Of a DNA stretch of 64,000 bases, positions 1 through 8,215 are shown in pieces. The first letter of the stretch is position 1, and each line of letters opens with the position of its first letter. The DNA is from DASSUW01 sp963844405 (lineage in GTDB: Bacteria; Actinomycetota; Thermoleophilia; Solirubrobacterales; Solirubrobacteraceae): positions 496,001 to 560,000 of the forward strand of contig CAWJNZ010000007.1 of assembly GCA_963844405.1 (NCBI GenBank), in the 5' to 3' direction. Both the position numbers and the translations under genes were made by a program. The notes beneath the pieces are model-generated. The model saw nothing but the letters and a program-made list of their open reading frames with translations, was not told the origin of the DNA and did not search any database.

Positions 1-1012
1 CCATCGTGATCCGGCCGGCGTGCAGGTGCTGGAGCAGGTGCTGGTCGAACGTCTGCATCCCGTAGTACTCGCCCTCGGCGATGACCTCGGGCAGCTGGCC
101 GGTGAGCTTCGGGTCGAGGATCATGTCGTGCACCCGGCCCGTCATCACGAGGATCTCGCAGCACGCCACGCGGCCCTTGCCGTCGGCGGTCGGGACCAGG
201 CGCTGGGAGACGATGCCCTTCAGCGTGCCGGCGATCATGGCCCGCGCCTGCTGCTGCTGGTGCGGCGGGAAGAAGTCGATGATGCGGTTGATCGTCTCCG
301 AGGCGTCCACGGTGTGGAGCGTGGAGAGGACGAGGTGGCCGGTCTCGGCGGCGGACAGCGCCGTGTGGACGGTCTCCTCGTCGCGCATCTCGCCGATCAG
401 GATCGTGTCCGGATCCTGGCGCAGGACGCGGCGCAGCGCGCGCTTGAACGACGCGGTGTCGGCGCCGACCTCGCGCTGGTTGATGATCGAGGTGCGGTCG
501 CGGTGCAGGAACTCGATCGGGTCCTCGATCGTGACGATGTGCTTCGCCATCGAGCGGTTCATGTGATCGAGCATCGCGGCCAGCGTCGTCGACTTGCCGG
601 AGCCGGTCGTGCCGGTGAGGAGCAGGATGCCGCGCTCCTCCTCGGCCAGCCGGGTGACGACCTCGGGCAGGCCCAGCTCGTCGACCGACTTGATGACCAC
701 CGGGATGGCGCGCATGACGATCGAGACCGACCCGCGCTGGCGGAAGGCGTTGACGCGGAACCGGCCGAGGCCCTCGACGGCGTACGAGAAGTCGACCTCG
801 TTCTCGGCGTCGAACTCGGCAACCTTCTCGTTGTCGCCGAGCATCTCGCCGAGCGCACGCTCGGTGTCCTCGGGATACAGGCGCTCGGTGCCGGGGATCG
901 GCTCGAGGTGGCCATGCAGTCGGATGAGCGGGTAGGAGGGGACCTTCAGGTGGAGGTCCGAGCCCTCGGCGGCGATGAGGTAGCGCAGCGCGTGATCGAG
1001 ATCAAAAGCCAT
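1..1012 (-). CDS. pilT: Type IV pilus retraction ATPase PilT (partial, 3' end outside window)
   Basis: Secretion-type hexameric ATPase that powers pilus retraction at the cytoplasmic base of type IV pili. The minus frame is open from ATG 1012 to the window edge (about 337 residues), close to the usual 350-370. Visible are Walker A TGTTGSGKST near residue 135, the Asp box IVTIEDPIEFLH, Walker B-like LIGEMRD near 205 and the His box LSTLHT near 228, in PilT order. The N-terminal SDLHLK and PLIRLHG segments are also typical of PilT. Only the last C-terminal residues are missing. A long frame on the opposite strand is a GC-rich shadow. Confidence 0.95.
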   Translation of the reverse strand, partial: MAFDLDHALRYLIAAEGSDLHLKVPSYPLIRLHGHLEPIPGTERLYPEDTERALGEMLGDNEKVAEFDAENEVDFSYAVEGLGRFRVNAFRQRGSVSIVMRAIPVVIKSVDELGLPEVVTRLAEEERGILLLTGTTGSGKSTTLAAMLDHMNRSMAKHIVTIEDPIEFLHRDRTSIINQREVGADTASFKRALRRVLRQDPDTILIGEMRDEETVHTALSAAETGHLVLSTLHTVDASETINRIIDFFPPHQQQQARAMIAGTLKGIVSQRLVPTADGKGRVACCEILVMTGRVHDMILDPKLTGQLPEVIAEGEYYGMQTFDQHLLQHLHAGRITM

Positions 1013-1028
1013 GTCCCGGTCTAGATCG

Positions 1029-1046
1029 GCGCTGGCGCGCCAGCGC
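1029..1046. terminator. 18-bp perfect palindrome between LuxR remnant and pilT
   Basis: GCGCTGGCGCGCCAGCGC is a perfect palindrome in the 39-bp gap between the LuxR remnant stop and the pilT start, both on the minus strand. It could fold as a hairpin and slow read-through, but no T-run follows, so a terminator role is only a guess. Confidence 0.3.
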
Positions 1047-1051
1047 TTGAG

Positions 1052-1860
1052 TCACCGGGTCATCTTGGCCACCGCTCGGGTGCGCGTCGGCACGTCGAGC
1101 TTGCGCAGGATCGCCGATACGTGGTGGTCGACGGTCCGCCGCGAGACCACCAGCCGCTCGGCGATCTCGGCGTTGCTGAGCCCCTCCGCGACGAGGTCCA
1201 GCACCTCGACCTCGCGCGCCGTGAGCCCGGCCGGATGCTCGAGCGTCGCCGCCCGCGGGCCGCGCCGGCGCCGCGCCACGGTGGCGCGCGCGCCGAGCCG
1301 CCCCAGCGCCTCGAGGTCGGCGGTGGCCACCGCCGCCTCGTAGGGGCAGTTCAGCGCCCGCCAGCGCTCCGCCGCCTCATCGGCGCGCCCCGCCAGCTCG
1401 AGACGGCGTCGCGCACGGTGGCCGGGATCGTCGCGGCCGGCGCGCTCAGCACCTCGGTCACGTAGAAGGGGTTGCCGCCGGTGCTGCGATGCAGGTCGGC
1501 AGCATCGATCCCGTGCGGCTCGGCCAGCGTGCGGACCGCCTTCTCGGAGAGCGGCGGCAGCTTGATCCGCTCGATGCCCGCGGCGGTGGCCAGCTCCCCG
1601 AGCACGACCCGCACCGGCGCCGGCTGGTCGTCGCGGAACGTGACGATGGCGAGCGCGGGCAGGCGGCGAGCGCGGGCGGCGACGACTCCCGCAGCCCGAT
1701 GTCGAGCAGCGGGCCGAGCGGCCGCGGCGTGTGCAGCGGGTCGCTGGCGCCCCACAGCACCTGACGGCCCTGCCGACGCCCGCCTCGCCGCCGACCAGGA
1801 TCAGCCGGCCGAGCGGACCGTCGAGAGACGCCTCGCGCTCGAGGAGCACGAGGGCGAGTC
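1052..1860 (-). pseudogene. Eroded LAL-type (AAA ATPase + LuxR HTH) transcriptional regulator
   Basis: LAL regulators are normally 800-1000 residue proteins with an N-terminal AAA ATPase, a long TPR region and a C-terminal LuxR HTH. Here the pieces lie in order but in different frames. The Walker A region (LILVGGEAGVGR, lysine changed to arginine) is followed in a second frame by VLWGASDPLHTPRPLG and in a third by LAIVTFRDDQPAPVRVVLGE and TGGNPFYVTEVL. The first frame then resumes with the HTH (LTAREVEVLDLVAEGLSNAEIAERL). The segment between the first two ATPase blocks and almost the whole TPR region are absent, so the gene has lost several hundred codons as well as frame. No intact start is visible; the 5' end abuts the sigA stop. 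Confidence 0.85.
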
Positions 1861-1862
1861 TC

Positions 1863-2960
1863 TCACGCCACGTCGCGCAGCTTCTGAGCCTCGGCGAGGC
1901 TCTGGAGCTTCTTCAGCGACTGGTTCTCGATCTGCCGGATGCGCTCGCGCGTGACGTTGAAGGTCCGCCCCACCTCGTCGAGCGTGCGTGGGTGCTCGCC
2001 GCCGAGTCCGTAGCGCAGCTCGAGCACGCGCCGCTCGCGGTAGGAGAGGTTCTCCAGCGCCTCGCGGAGCGCCTCCTTGGTGAGGATCTCCGCGGCCCGC
2101 TCGTACGGCGACTCGGCGCGCTCGTCGGCGATGAACTGGCCGAACTCGGACTCCTCCTCGTCGCCGACCGGCTTCTCGAGGCTGACCGGCGCCTGGGCCG
2201 AGCGCTTGATCGACTCGACCTCGTCGGGCTCGATGCCCGTGTGGTGGGCGATCTCCTCGGCGGTCGGCTCGCGGCCGAGCTCGGTGACCAGCTTGCGCTC
2301 GGCGCGGCCGATCTTGTTGAGCTTCTCGACGACATGGACCGGGATGCGGATCGTGCGCGCCTTGTCGGCGAGCGCGCGGGCGATCGCCTGGCGGATCCAC
2401 CAGGTCGCGTAGGTCGAGAACTTGAAGCCCTTGCGGTAGTCGAACTTCTCCGCCGCGCGCACGAGGCCCAGCGTGCCCTCCTGGATCAGGTCGAGGAAGG
2501 GCAGGCCCTGGTTGCGGTAGTTCTTGGCGATGCTGACCACGAGCCGGAGGTTGGACTCGACCATCTTCTGCTTGGCGTCGAGGTCGCCGCGCTCGATCCG
2601 GCGGGCGAGGTCGACCTCCTCCTGCGCGGTGAGCAGCCGGACCTTGCCGATGTCCTTCAGGAAGAGCTGAAGGGAGTCGGTCGTCATGTCCGGCTTCAGG
2701 TCGAGCGTCGTCTTCTTGCGACGCCCGCGCTTGTCCGGCGCGCGCTCGACCTGGGCCGCCTCGAGCGCCGGGTCGACCTCCTCGACCAGCTCGATCTCGG
2801 AGCGCTCCAGATAGCCATGGAGCTCTTCGACATCGGCCTCGTCGAGGTCGATCTCGGCGACCGCGGTCGCGATCTCGGCGAAGGTGAGCACACCCACCTG
2901 CTGCCCCTTGAGGAGCAGCCCCTTGACTTCTTCGAGCTCTTGGAGATCCACTACAGACAT
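1863..2960 (-). CDS. sigA: Principal RNA polymerase sigma factor (RpoD/SigA)
   Basis: Housekeeping sigma-70 that directs core RNA polymerase to -10/-35 promoters. At 365 residues it is short for a primary sigma factor but normal for actinobacteria. In order: a divergent region 1.1 (residues 1-90), region 1.2 starting DSLQLFLKDIGKVRLLT, regions 2.1-2.4 with SNLRLVVSIAKNYRNQGL and FSTYATWWIRQAIARAL, region 3, and region 4.2 with DEVGRTFNVTRERIRQIE. A strong -35/-10 promoter lies about 115 bp upstream on the same strand. Confidence 0.96.
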   Translation of the reverse strand: MSVVDLQELEEVKGLLLKGQQVGVLTFAEIATAVAEIDLDEADVEELHGYLERSEIELVEEVDPALEAAQVERAPDKRGRRKKTTLDLKPDMTTDSLQLFLKDIGKVRLLTAQEEVDLARRIERGDLDAKQKMVESNLRLVVSIAKNYRNQGLPFLDLIQEGTLGLVRAAEKFDYRKGFKFSTYATWWIRQAIARALADKARTIRIPVHVVEKLNKIGRAERKLVTELGREPTAEEIAHHTGIEPDEVESIKRSAQAPVSLEKPVGDEEESEFGQFIADERAESPYERAAEILTKEALREALENLSYRERRVLELRYGLGGEHPRTLDEVGRTFNVTRERIRQIENQSLKKLQSLAEAQKLRDVA

Positions 2961-3074
2961 TCAGGTCCTGTTCTCGGCGACGCCCTGCTGGGCGACAGGG
3001 TTCTGTGCGACACCGCTTGGATCGACGCGACTTCCGACCCGGAGCAAAGCTGGCGAGCGTGATCCTAGAGCGTG

Positions 3075-3103
3075 AGTCTAGGCGCTATATTTTTTGAAGT
3101 CAA
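3075..3103 (-). promoter_or_regulatory. sigma-A promoter of sigA
   Basis: Read on the minus strand: TTGACT (3098-3103), a 17-bp A/T-rich spacer, then TAGACT (3075-3080). Both hexamers and the spacing fit a vegetative sigma-70 promoter. Transcription would start near 3068, giving a leader of about 105 nt before the sigA ATG at 2960. It is the best -35/-10 pair found in the window. Confidence 0.75.
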
Positions 3104-3184
3104 AGCGGGCGGCGCCCGCTTCCGGCAATGACTGTACCCCGCGAACGAGCGAAGTCGGAAAATTCGCTCGGCGTCATCGAAGTC

Positions 3185-3667
3185 GTGACCCAAAAGTCCG
3201 CGAAGAAGAAGAGCAAGAAGGCCGACAAGGCCACTGCCCAGGCCGGCGTCCTCGGGAGCCTGCCCGCGACCCGCCCGGAGCGGATCGGCCGCACGCGCCG
3301 GGCTTCGACGAACGCCGAGAGCGCGAGCACGGGGACGAACCCGAAGGCGGCGAAGGCGAAGCCGGCCAAGGCGGCGAAGGCCAAGCCGGCCGCCGCGAAG
3401 GCGAAGGCGAAGGCGAAGCCCTCGAAGCCCGCCGCGGTCAAGCCCGCGAAGGTGAAGCCGGTCAGGCGCATCGTGCCCGGCCCGGAGCCGGTCTCGAAGA
3501 CCGCGCCGACGCCGTCCGAGACGGGCGACGGGCGCGCGAGCGGGCCCGCGCGCGGCGCCGAGATCGTCACCACCGCCGTCCAGGCGGCCGGCGAGCTGGC
3601 CCAGATCGGCGTAACCGTCGGCGGGCAGCTCCTCAGGCGCGCCGCGCGCCGCATCCCCAGGCGCTAG
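3185..3667 (+). CDS. Lys/Ala/Pro-rich basic protein, histone H1-like tail
   Basis: Function unknown. The first half is dominated by KAKPAKAAKAKPAAAK-type repeats like histone H1 tails or basic nucleoid proteins. The last 40 residues (EIVTTAVQAAGELAQIGVTV then RRAARRIPRR) could form an amphipathic helix with a basic end. I prefer GTG 3185 over ATG 3128: codons between them are A/T-ending, unlike the rest of the gene, and they contain a hairpin (CGAGCGAA 3146-3153 with TTCGCTCG 3163-3170), suggesting untranslated leader. A similar basic protein lies at 56399-56696. DNA binding is inference from composition. Confidence 0.7.
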   Translation: MTQKSAKKKSKKADKATAQAGVLGSLPATRPERIGRTRRASTNAESASTGTNPKAAKAKPAKAAKAKPAAAKAKAKAKPSKPAAVKPAKVKPVRRIVPGPEPVSKTAPTPSETGDGRASGPARGAEIVTTAVQAAGELAQIGVTVGGQLLRRAARRIPRR

Positions 3668-3723
3668 CCGGGATCCGCCGATCCCCGCGGCGGATCGCGG
3701 CTCGTTCTCTGCTAGTTTGCCCG

Positions 3724-3860
3724 GCGCCGAATCGCCGCGGCCACGCCACGGCGAGCGGGGGAACCAATGCGGCACGACGCCGCGGGGCGAATCGACCGGG
3801 TCTCCGGTGGTAGCGCTGCTTTCTCTGCGCGAGCCCGTCAGCTCACCTCGTAGGCACTGG
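3724..3860 (+). promoter_or_regulatory. Cyclic di-AMP riboswitch (ydaO/yuaA class)
   Basis: The leader contains the conserved blocks of the ydaO-yuaA aptamer in order: a CGCCGAATC start near 3725, GGGGGAACCAATG, GGGGCGAATC, and the 3' signature CCCGTCAGCTCACCTCGTAGG ending near 3854. The RlpA-like gene starts at 3871 after a GGGGAAAG ribosome site. In actinobacteria this class commonly controls cell-wall hydrolases and resuscitation factors, normally as an OFF switch when c-di-AMP is high. The assignment rests on motif recognition, not a covariance search. Confidence 0.88.
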
Positions 3861-3870
3861 GGAAAGCATC

Positions 3871-4590
3871 GTGACGAGGTCCAAGGGTCGAAGACTGCTG
3901 CTGTGCGCCGCCAGCGCCGCGTTCGCGGCGCCCGCTGCCGCGAACGGGGACGGTCCTCCCTCGACCGGCGGCGCCCAGGCCCCGCCGCCGCCCGCCACCC
4001 AGAGCACGGTCAGCGCGAGCGGTGCGCAGGTCACGGTCACCACCCGCGCCGGCACCATGCTCCGCAAGCTCGCGCGCTTCCGCGGGAACGCCGCCGCCGA
4101 CCACGCCGGCCGCACCGTCACCATCGAGCGCTTCGCTGACGAGACGCAGACGTGGGACGCCGTCGCGGCCACCACGGTCGCGGCCGACGGCACCTACACG
4201 GCCCGCTGGCGCGCCGATCGCGTCGGCGAGCACCGCGTCCGCGCCGTGCTCGGCGCCGGCGGCGAGGCCGTCGCGGCCACCGCCACGCCCGAGCTCGCGA
4301 TCACCATCCACCGCCCCCAGAAGGCGACCTGGTACGGCCCGCGCTTCTACGGTCGGACCACCGCCTGCGGCCAGCGCATGAGCCGCACGCTGCTCGGCGT
4401 CGCCCACAAGACGCTGCCGTGCGGCACGAAGGTCGCGCTCCTCTACAAGGGCCGCCGCATCACCGTCCCGGTCGTCGATCGCGGGCCGTTCGCGCACGGC
4501 GCGCACTGGGACCTCACGGCGGCCACCGCGCAGGCGCTGCGCTTCGAGCACACGGACCGCGTCGGTGCCGTGCGCATCGCGACGTCCTAG
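3871..4590 (+). CDS. Secreted RlpA-like double-psi beta-barrel protein
   Basis: A 239-residue exported protein likely to act on peptidoglycan outside the membrane. It starts at GTG 3871 with a basic n-region and hydrophobic core ending near AAAN (residue 25). A Pro-rich linker and a beta-rich segment (residues 45-145) precede the double-psi barrel (about 150-235). That barrel has the RlpA features WYGPRFYGRTTACG, TLPCGTKVALLYKGR and VPVVDRGPF with its conserved Asp. RlpA-family lytic transglycosylases cleave glycan strands, but the enzymatic role here is inferred from family. A c-di-AMP riboswitch sits directly upstream, and the gene at 4603 probably shares the transcript. Confidence 0.85.
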   Translation: MTRSKGRRLLLCAASAAFAAPAAANGDGPPSTGGAQAPPPPATQSTVSASGAQVTVTTRAGTMLRKLARFRGNAAADHAGRTVTIERFADETQTWDAVAATTVAADGTYTARWRADRVGEHRVRAVLGAGGEAVAATATPELAITIHRPQKATWYGPRFYGRTTACGQRMSRTLLGVAHKTLPCGTKVALLYKGRRITVPVVDRGPFAHGAHWDLTAATAQALRFEHTDRVGAVRIATS

Positions 4591-4602
4591 TAACTTCGCG
4601 CC

Positions 4603-5310
4603 ATGCGGCGCCGCCTGGGCACGGCCGCTGTCATCAGCGACCTCGACGACCACACGGTCATGGACACCGCCGGCGGCGTGCGGTCGATCCAGGCCGCCAC
4701 GGTCACGACGCCCGACGGCGAGCTCGACGCCATGTGGACGCCGATGTACCTCGAGCGCCTCGCGCGCACGTACTGGAAGTACCTCTCGCGCGTGTCGCTG
4801 GGCCTCATCCGCGTCGAGTACACCGAGACCGAGCGCCGCGTCGTGCTGCTGCGCACACCCTTCGTGCTCCTGCGCTTCCGCGCGCCCGAGTACACGATCG
4901 GCGACGGCCGCGGGATCGTCCGCTGGCGGATCAAGGACGGCGTGCTCGTCGCCAAGCGCGACCGGGGCTACCTGGAGATCGACGTCCGCCGCCTCGAGCC
5001 CGAGCAGCACGGCACCGACCAGGCGCACGTCGAGGTCGAGGTCAACAACTTCTATCCGGCCATCGCCACCTGGATCGCGCGCTGGTTCTACAAGCAGACG
5101 CAGTCGCGCATCCACGTGCTGGTGACGCACGGGTTCCTGCGCTCGCTCGCCAACCGCGAGCTCGAGATGTCGGCCGTCGGGCGCTTCGCCTCGCCGGGCG
5201 AGAAGCCCGTCAACGTCGGCGACACGCCGTGGCCGGTCGTGATCGCCCTGCTCGCCGCCTTCGCCGGAACGATCGCGCTCGCGGCGAAGCTCATCCGTAA
5301 CGGCCGGTGA
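4603..5310 (+). CDS. Conserved hypothetical protein with C-terminal membrane anchor
   Basis: Not recognised. The 235-residue product has a mixed alpha/beta soluble part with LGLIRVEYTETERRVVLL and YTIGDGRGIVRWRI segments. One C-terminal hydrophobic helix (PWPVVIALLAAFAGTIALAA) is followed by KLIRNGR, suggesting a tail-anchored protein with its body in the cytoplasm. TAACTT ends 6 nt before the ATG, so it may have its own leaderless promoter besides read-through from the RlpA-like gene. Its last 20 bases overlap the convergent glpX stop. Confidence 0.7.
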   Translation: MRRRLGTAAVISDLDDHTVMDTAGGVRSIQAATVTTPDGELDAMWTPMYLERLARTYWKYLSRVSLGLIRVEYTETERRVVLLRTPFVLLRFRAPEYTIGDGRGIVRWRIKDGVLVAKRDRGYLEIDVRRLEPEQHGTDQAHVEVEVNNFYPAIATWIARWFYKQTQSRIHVLVTHGFLRSLANRELEMSAVGRFASPGEKPVNVGDTPWPVVIALLAAFAGTIALAAKLIRNGR

Positions 5311-6277
5311 GCGCCCGCAGCTTGGTGCGGTCGTGGCGCGACTGGATCCGCCGCACCGTGCCCGACCGGCTGCGCATGACGAGCGACTCAGTGCTCGCCC
5401 CGCGCTCGCCCTGGTAGCGGACGCCCTCCAGGACGTCGCCGTCGGTGACGCCGGTCGCGCAGAAGAAGCAGTTGTCGCCCTTGACGAGATCGTCCTGCGT
5501 GAGCACGCGCTCGACGTCGTAGCCGGCCTCCTCGGCCGCCTTGCGCTCGTCGTCGTCGCGCGGCCACAGCCGGCCGATCAGCCCGCCGCCGTAGCACTTC
5601 AGGGCGGCGGCGGAGATGACGCCCTCGGGCGTGCCGCCGATGCCCCACAGCAGGTCGGCCGGGCGGTCGGGCGCCACGGCCTGCAGCGCGCCGGAGACGT
5701 CGCCGTCGGGGATCAGCCGCACGCGACCGCCGGCGGCCCGGATCGCCTCGATCCCCTCCTTGTGGCGGGGACGGTCGAGCACGACCACCATCACGTCGCG
5801 CACGTCGGTGCCCTTGCGCTCGGCCACCAGCTCCAGCGTCTCCCCCAGCGGCCGGTCGAGGTCGAGCAGGTCGGCCAGGTGCTCGCCGCCCGCCATCTTC
5901 TCCATGTACACGCACGGGCCCGGGTCGAACATCGAGCCGCGCTCGGACAGGGCGATGACGGCCAGCGCGTTCGGACGGCCGTCGGCGGCCAGGCGCGTGC
6001 CCTCCAGCGGATCGACCGCGATGTCGACCTCCGCCCCGTCGCCGGACCCGACCTGCTCGCCGTTGTGGAGCATCGGCGCCTCGTCCTTCTCGCCCTCGCC
6101 GATGACCACGATCCCGTTCATCTGGACGGTGGGCAGCACGGCGTGCATGCCGTCGACGGCCGCCTGGTCGGCCGCCTCCTTGTCGCCCATGCCCACGAGC
6201 CGCGCCGCCGACAGGGCGGCCGCCTCGGTCACGCGCACGAGCTCGAGCGCGAGGTTGCGGTCGACAGGAGCGCTCAT
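5291..6277 (-). CDS. glpX: Class II fructose-1,6-bisphosphatase GlpX
   Basis: Hydrolyses fructose 1,6-bisphosphate to fructose 6-phosphate in gluconeogenesis; this is the usual actinobacterial FBPase. The 328 residues match the family length. Metal and phosphate-binding blocks are present: GEGEKDEAPML, DIAVDPLEGTRLAADG, WGIGGTPEGVISAAALKC and FCATGVTDGD. The ATG directly abuts the stop codon of the upstream membrane protein gene (minus strand), so the two are co-transcribed. The 3' end overlaps the convergent gene at 5310. Confidence 0.95.
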   Translation of the reverse strand: MSAPVDRNLALELVRVTEAAALSAARLVGMGDKEAADQAAVDGMHAVLPTVQMNGIVVIGEGEKDEAPMLHNGEQVGSGDGAEVDIAVDPLEGTRLAADGRPNALAVIALSERGSMFDPGPCVYMEKMAGGEHLADLLDLDRPLGETLELVAERKGTDVRDVMVVVLDRPRHKEGIEAIRAAGGRVRLIPDGDVSGALQAVAPDRPADLLWGIGGTPEGVISAAALKCYGGGLIGRLWPRDDDERKAAEEAGYDVERVLTQDDLVKGDNCFFCATGVTDGDVLEGVRYQGERGASTESLVMRSRSGTVRRIQSRHDRTKLRALTGRYG

Positions 6278-6730
6278 CTATAGGACCCCCGGGGGTTTTC
6301 GGGCTCGTTCGGTCTGGCCGGCGGCCAGCGCGCCGCCGGCGATCATCAGGACGCTACCGAGGACGGAGAGCAGGAAGCCGAGGGCGAGGTCGATCGCCCC
6401 GCTCGGCGAGCCGGGGCGGTCGAGCACACCGGTGTAGGCGATCAGCCCGAAGGCGGCGATGCCGACCACCGCGGTCAGCTCGCCGCGCGGCCACGAGAGC
6501 TCGTGTTCCCGGATCACGATCCAGATCAGGATGAAGGGCGCCGCCGCGGCGGCCAGCAGCAGCCACCGCAGCACCGGGTGGACCTCCCAGCCGCTGAGCG
6601 AGCCGGTCGCGCCGTCGATCACCGCGTTGGGATTGTCCGGGTCGGTCCGGTACCAGGGCAGGAACAGGCCCACCGCGAGCAGGACGCCGCCCACCGCAGC
6701 GATGAGCTCCGCCCTTCCCAACCGCCCCAT
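6278..6730 (-). CDS. Small integral membrane protein upstream of glpX
   Basis: Unrecognised 150-residue protein with four hydrophobic segments: LIAAVGGVLLAVGLFLPW, LLLAAAAAPFILIWIVI, LTAVVGIAAFGLIAYTGV and LALGFLLSVLGSVLMIAGG. A short loop carries the WYRTDPDNPNAV sequence. The ATG at 6730 is preceded by TAGGCT and 7 nt, a leaderless arrangement that decides the start. It is directly followed by glpX, but nothing shows a functional link. Confidence 0.75.
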   Translation of the reverse strand: MGRLGRAELIAAVGGVLLAVGLFLPWYRTDPDNPNAVIDGATGSLSGWEVHPVLRWLLLAAAAAPFILIWIVIREHELSWPRGELTAVVGIAAFGLIAYTGVLDRPGSPSGAIDLALGFLLSVLGSVLMIAGGALAAGQTERARKPPGVL

Positions 6731-6737
6731 GGCGGCG

Positions 6738-6749
6738 AGCCTATAGGGT
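6738..6749. promoter_or_regulatory. Shared divergent leaderless -10 element
   Basis: AGCCTATAGGGT reads as TAGGCT plus 7 nt to ATG 6730 on the minus strand and TAGGGT plus 6 nt to GTG 6756 on the plus strand. The two TAnnnT boxes overlap at the central TA, so transcription in the two directions should compete. Confidence 0.55.
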
Positions 6750-6755
6750 GCCCGC

Positions 6756-7664
6756 GTGCCTGAGCTCCGCTGGGGCCTCACACTGCCCTTCGCCGGCGTC
6801 CCGCTCGCCGAGCACGAGCCGCTCGTGCGGCGCGCCGAGGCGGCCGGCTACGACGACCTGTGGACGGGAGAGACGAACGGCGCCGACGGCTTCACGCCGC
6901 TCGCGCTGGCGGCGGCCTGGACCGAGCGCATGCGGCTCGGGACCGGCGTCGTCAACCCGTACACGCGCGGGCCGGCCGTGCTCGCCCAGCACGCCGCCGC
7001 GCTCGCCGACGCGAGCGGCGGGCGCTTCGTGCTCGGGCTGGGCTCGTCGTCGGACGTGATCGTCGAGCGCTGGAACGAGCGGCCCTTCGAGAAGCCGCTC
7101 ACGCGGATGCGCGAGATCGTGCCGGTGCTGCGCGAGGTGCTGGCCGGCGGTCGCGGGCCGGGCGGCTTCAAGCTCGAGACGCCGCACGAGGTGCCGATCG
7201 TGATCGCCGCCCTGCGCGACCGCATGCTGCGCCTCGGCGGCGAGCTCGGCGACGGGACGTTCGTCAACTTCCTGCCGCTGTCGGCGACCGAGCATGTCGT
7301 CGCCCGCATCCAGGAGGGCGCGAACGGGCCGACCGAGATCCTCTGCCGCTTCTTCTGCATCCCCGGCGACGGGCTCGACGTGGCGCGCTTCATGTTCGCC
7401 GCCTACGGCACGGTGCCGGTCTACGAGGCGTTCTTCCGCGCGCTCGGCTGGGGCGAGGCGATCGACCCGATGGTGCAGGCGTGGCGCGCCGGCGACCGCA
7501 AGCTCGCGCTGCAACTCGCGCCCGAGGACCTCCTCCGCGAGATCTTCATCTTCGGCGACCCGGACGCGATGAAGGAGCGCCTGCACGCGTTCGCCGAGCG
7601 CGGCATCACGACGCTCGTGCTGACGCCGGTCGGCGCCGACCTGATCGACGAGCTGGCGCCGTGA
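6756..7664 (+). CDS. LLM-class flavin-dependent oxidoreductase (luciferase-like, possibly F420)
   Basis: TIM-barrel monooxygenase/dehydrogenase of the bacterial luciferase superfamily, 302 residues. The sequence shows WGLTLPFAGVPLAEH, the LWTGETNGADGFTPL substrate/flavin strand, RLGTGVVNPYTRGP and GRFVLGLGSSSDV. Actinobacterial members often use cofactor F420, but the cofactor and substrate cannot be read here. GTG 6756 follows a TAnnnT box by 6 nt. The stop overlaps the GTG of tag by 4 bp, so the two are translationally coupled. Confidence 0.88.
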   Translation: MPELRWGLTLPFAGVPLAEHEPLVRRAEAAGYDDLWTGETNGADGFTPLALAAAWTERMRLGTGVVNPYTRGPAVLAQHAAALADASGGRFVLGLGSSSDVIVERWNERPFEKPLTRMREIVPVLREVLAGGRGPGGFKLETPHEVPIVIAALRDRMLRLGGELGDGTFVNFLPLSATEHVVARIQEGANGPTEILCRFFCIPGDGLDVARFMFAAYGTVPVYEAFFRALGWGEAIDPMVQAWRAGDRKLALQLAPEDLLREIFIFGDPDAMKERLHAFAERGITTLVLTPVGADLIDELAP

Positions 7665-8215
7665 GCGGCCTCGTCGACGGTCGCTGCTGGTGGGCGGCCT
7701 CGATGCCGGAGTACCACGACGAGGAGTGGGGCCGGCCCGTGCACGACGACCGCGCGCTGTTCGAGAAGCTGTGCCTCGAGGCCTTCCAGTCCGGCCTGTC
7801 GTGGAGCACGATCCTGCGCAAGCGCGAGAACTTCCGCGCCGCCTTCGCCGGCTTCGAGATCGAGCGCGTGGCCGCCTTCGGCGACGACGACGTCGCGCGG
7901 CTGATGGCCGATGCCGGGATCGTCCGCAACCGCGCCAAGATCGAGGCGGCGATCGCCAACGCGCGGGCGGCGGCCGGGCTCGACCTCGGCGAGCTGCTGT
8001 GGTCGTTCGCCCCCGAGCCGCGCCCGCGCCCCCGCACGCCGGCCGACGTCCCCGCCGTCACGCCGGAGTCGACGGCGATGGCCAAGGAGCTCAAGCGGCG
8101 CGGCTTCCGCTTCGTCGGCCCGACGACGGCCTACGCCCTGATGCAGGCGTGCGGCCTGGTCGACGACCACATCGAAGGCTGCCTCACGGCTTACCGAGGA
8201 AGCGCTTCCGCCTGA
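7661..8215 (+). CDS. tag: DNA-3-methyladenine glycosylase I
   Basis: Base-excision enzyme that removes N3-methyladenine from alkylated DNA. The 184-residue product has every family landmark: an N-terminal RCWWA, YHDEEWGRPVHDDRALFEKL, GLSWSTILRKRENFR, and the C-terminal TAYALMQACGLVDDHIEGC. The Cys near the N-terminus, the His of YHDE and the C-terminal His and Cys correspond to the zinc ligands of E. coli Tag. GTG 7661 overlaps the upstream stop. The 3' end overlaps a convergent gene by 32 bp. Confidence 0.95.
   Translation: MSGLVDGRCWWAASMPEYHDEEWGRPVHDDRALFEKLCLEAFQSGLSWSTILRKRENFRAAFAGFEIERVAAFGDDDVARLMADAGIVRNRAKIEAAIANARAAAGLDLGELLWSFAPEPRPRPRTPADVPAVTPESTAMAKELKRRGFRFVGPTTAYALMQACGLVDDHIEGCLTAYRGSASA

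Noticed and set aside
20..1024. A 334-codon plus-strand frame over the pilT region
   Set aside because: The minus frame has all PilT motifs; the plus frame is low-complexity.
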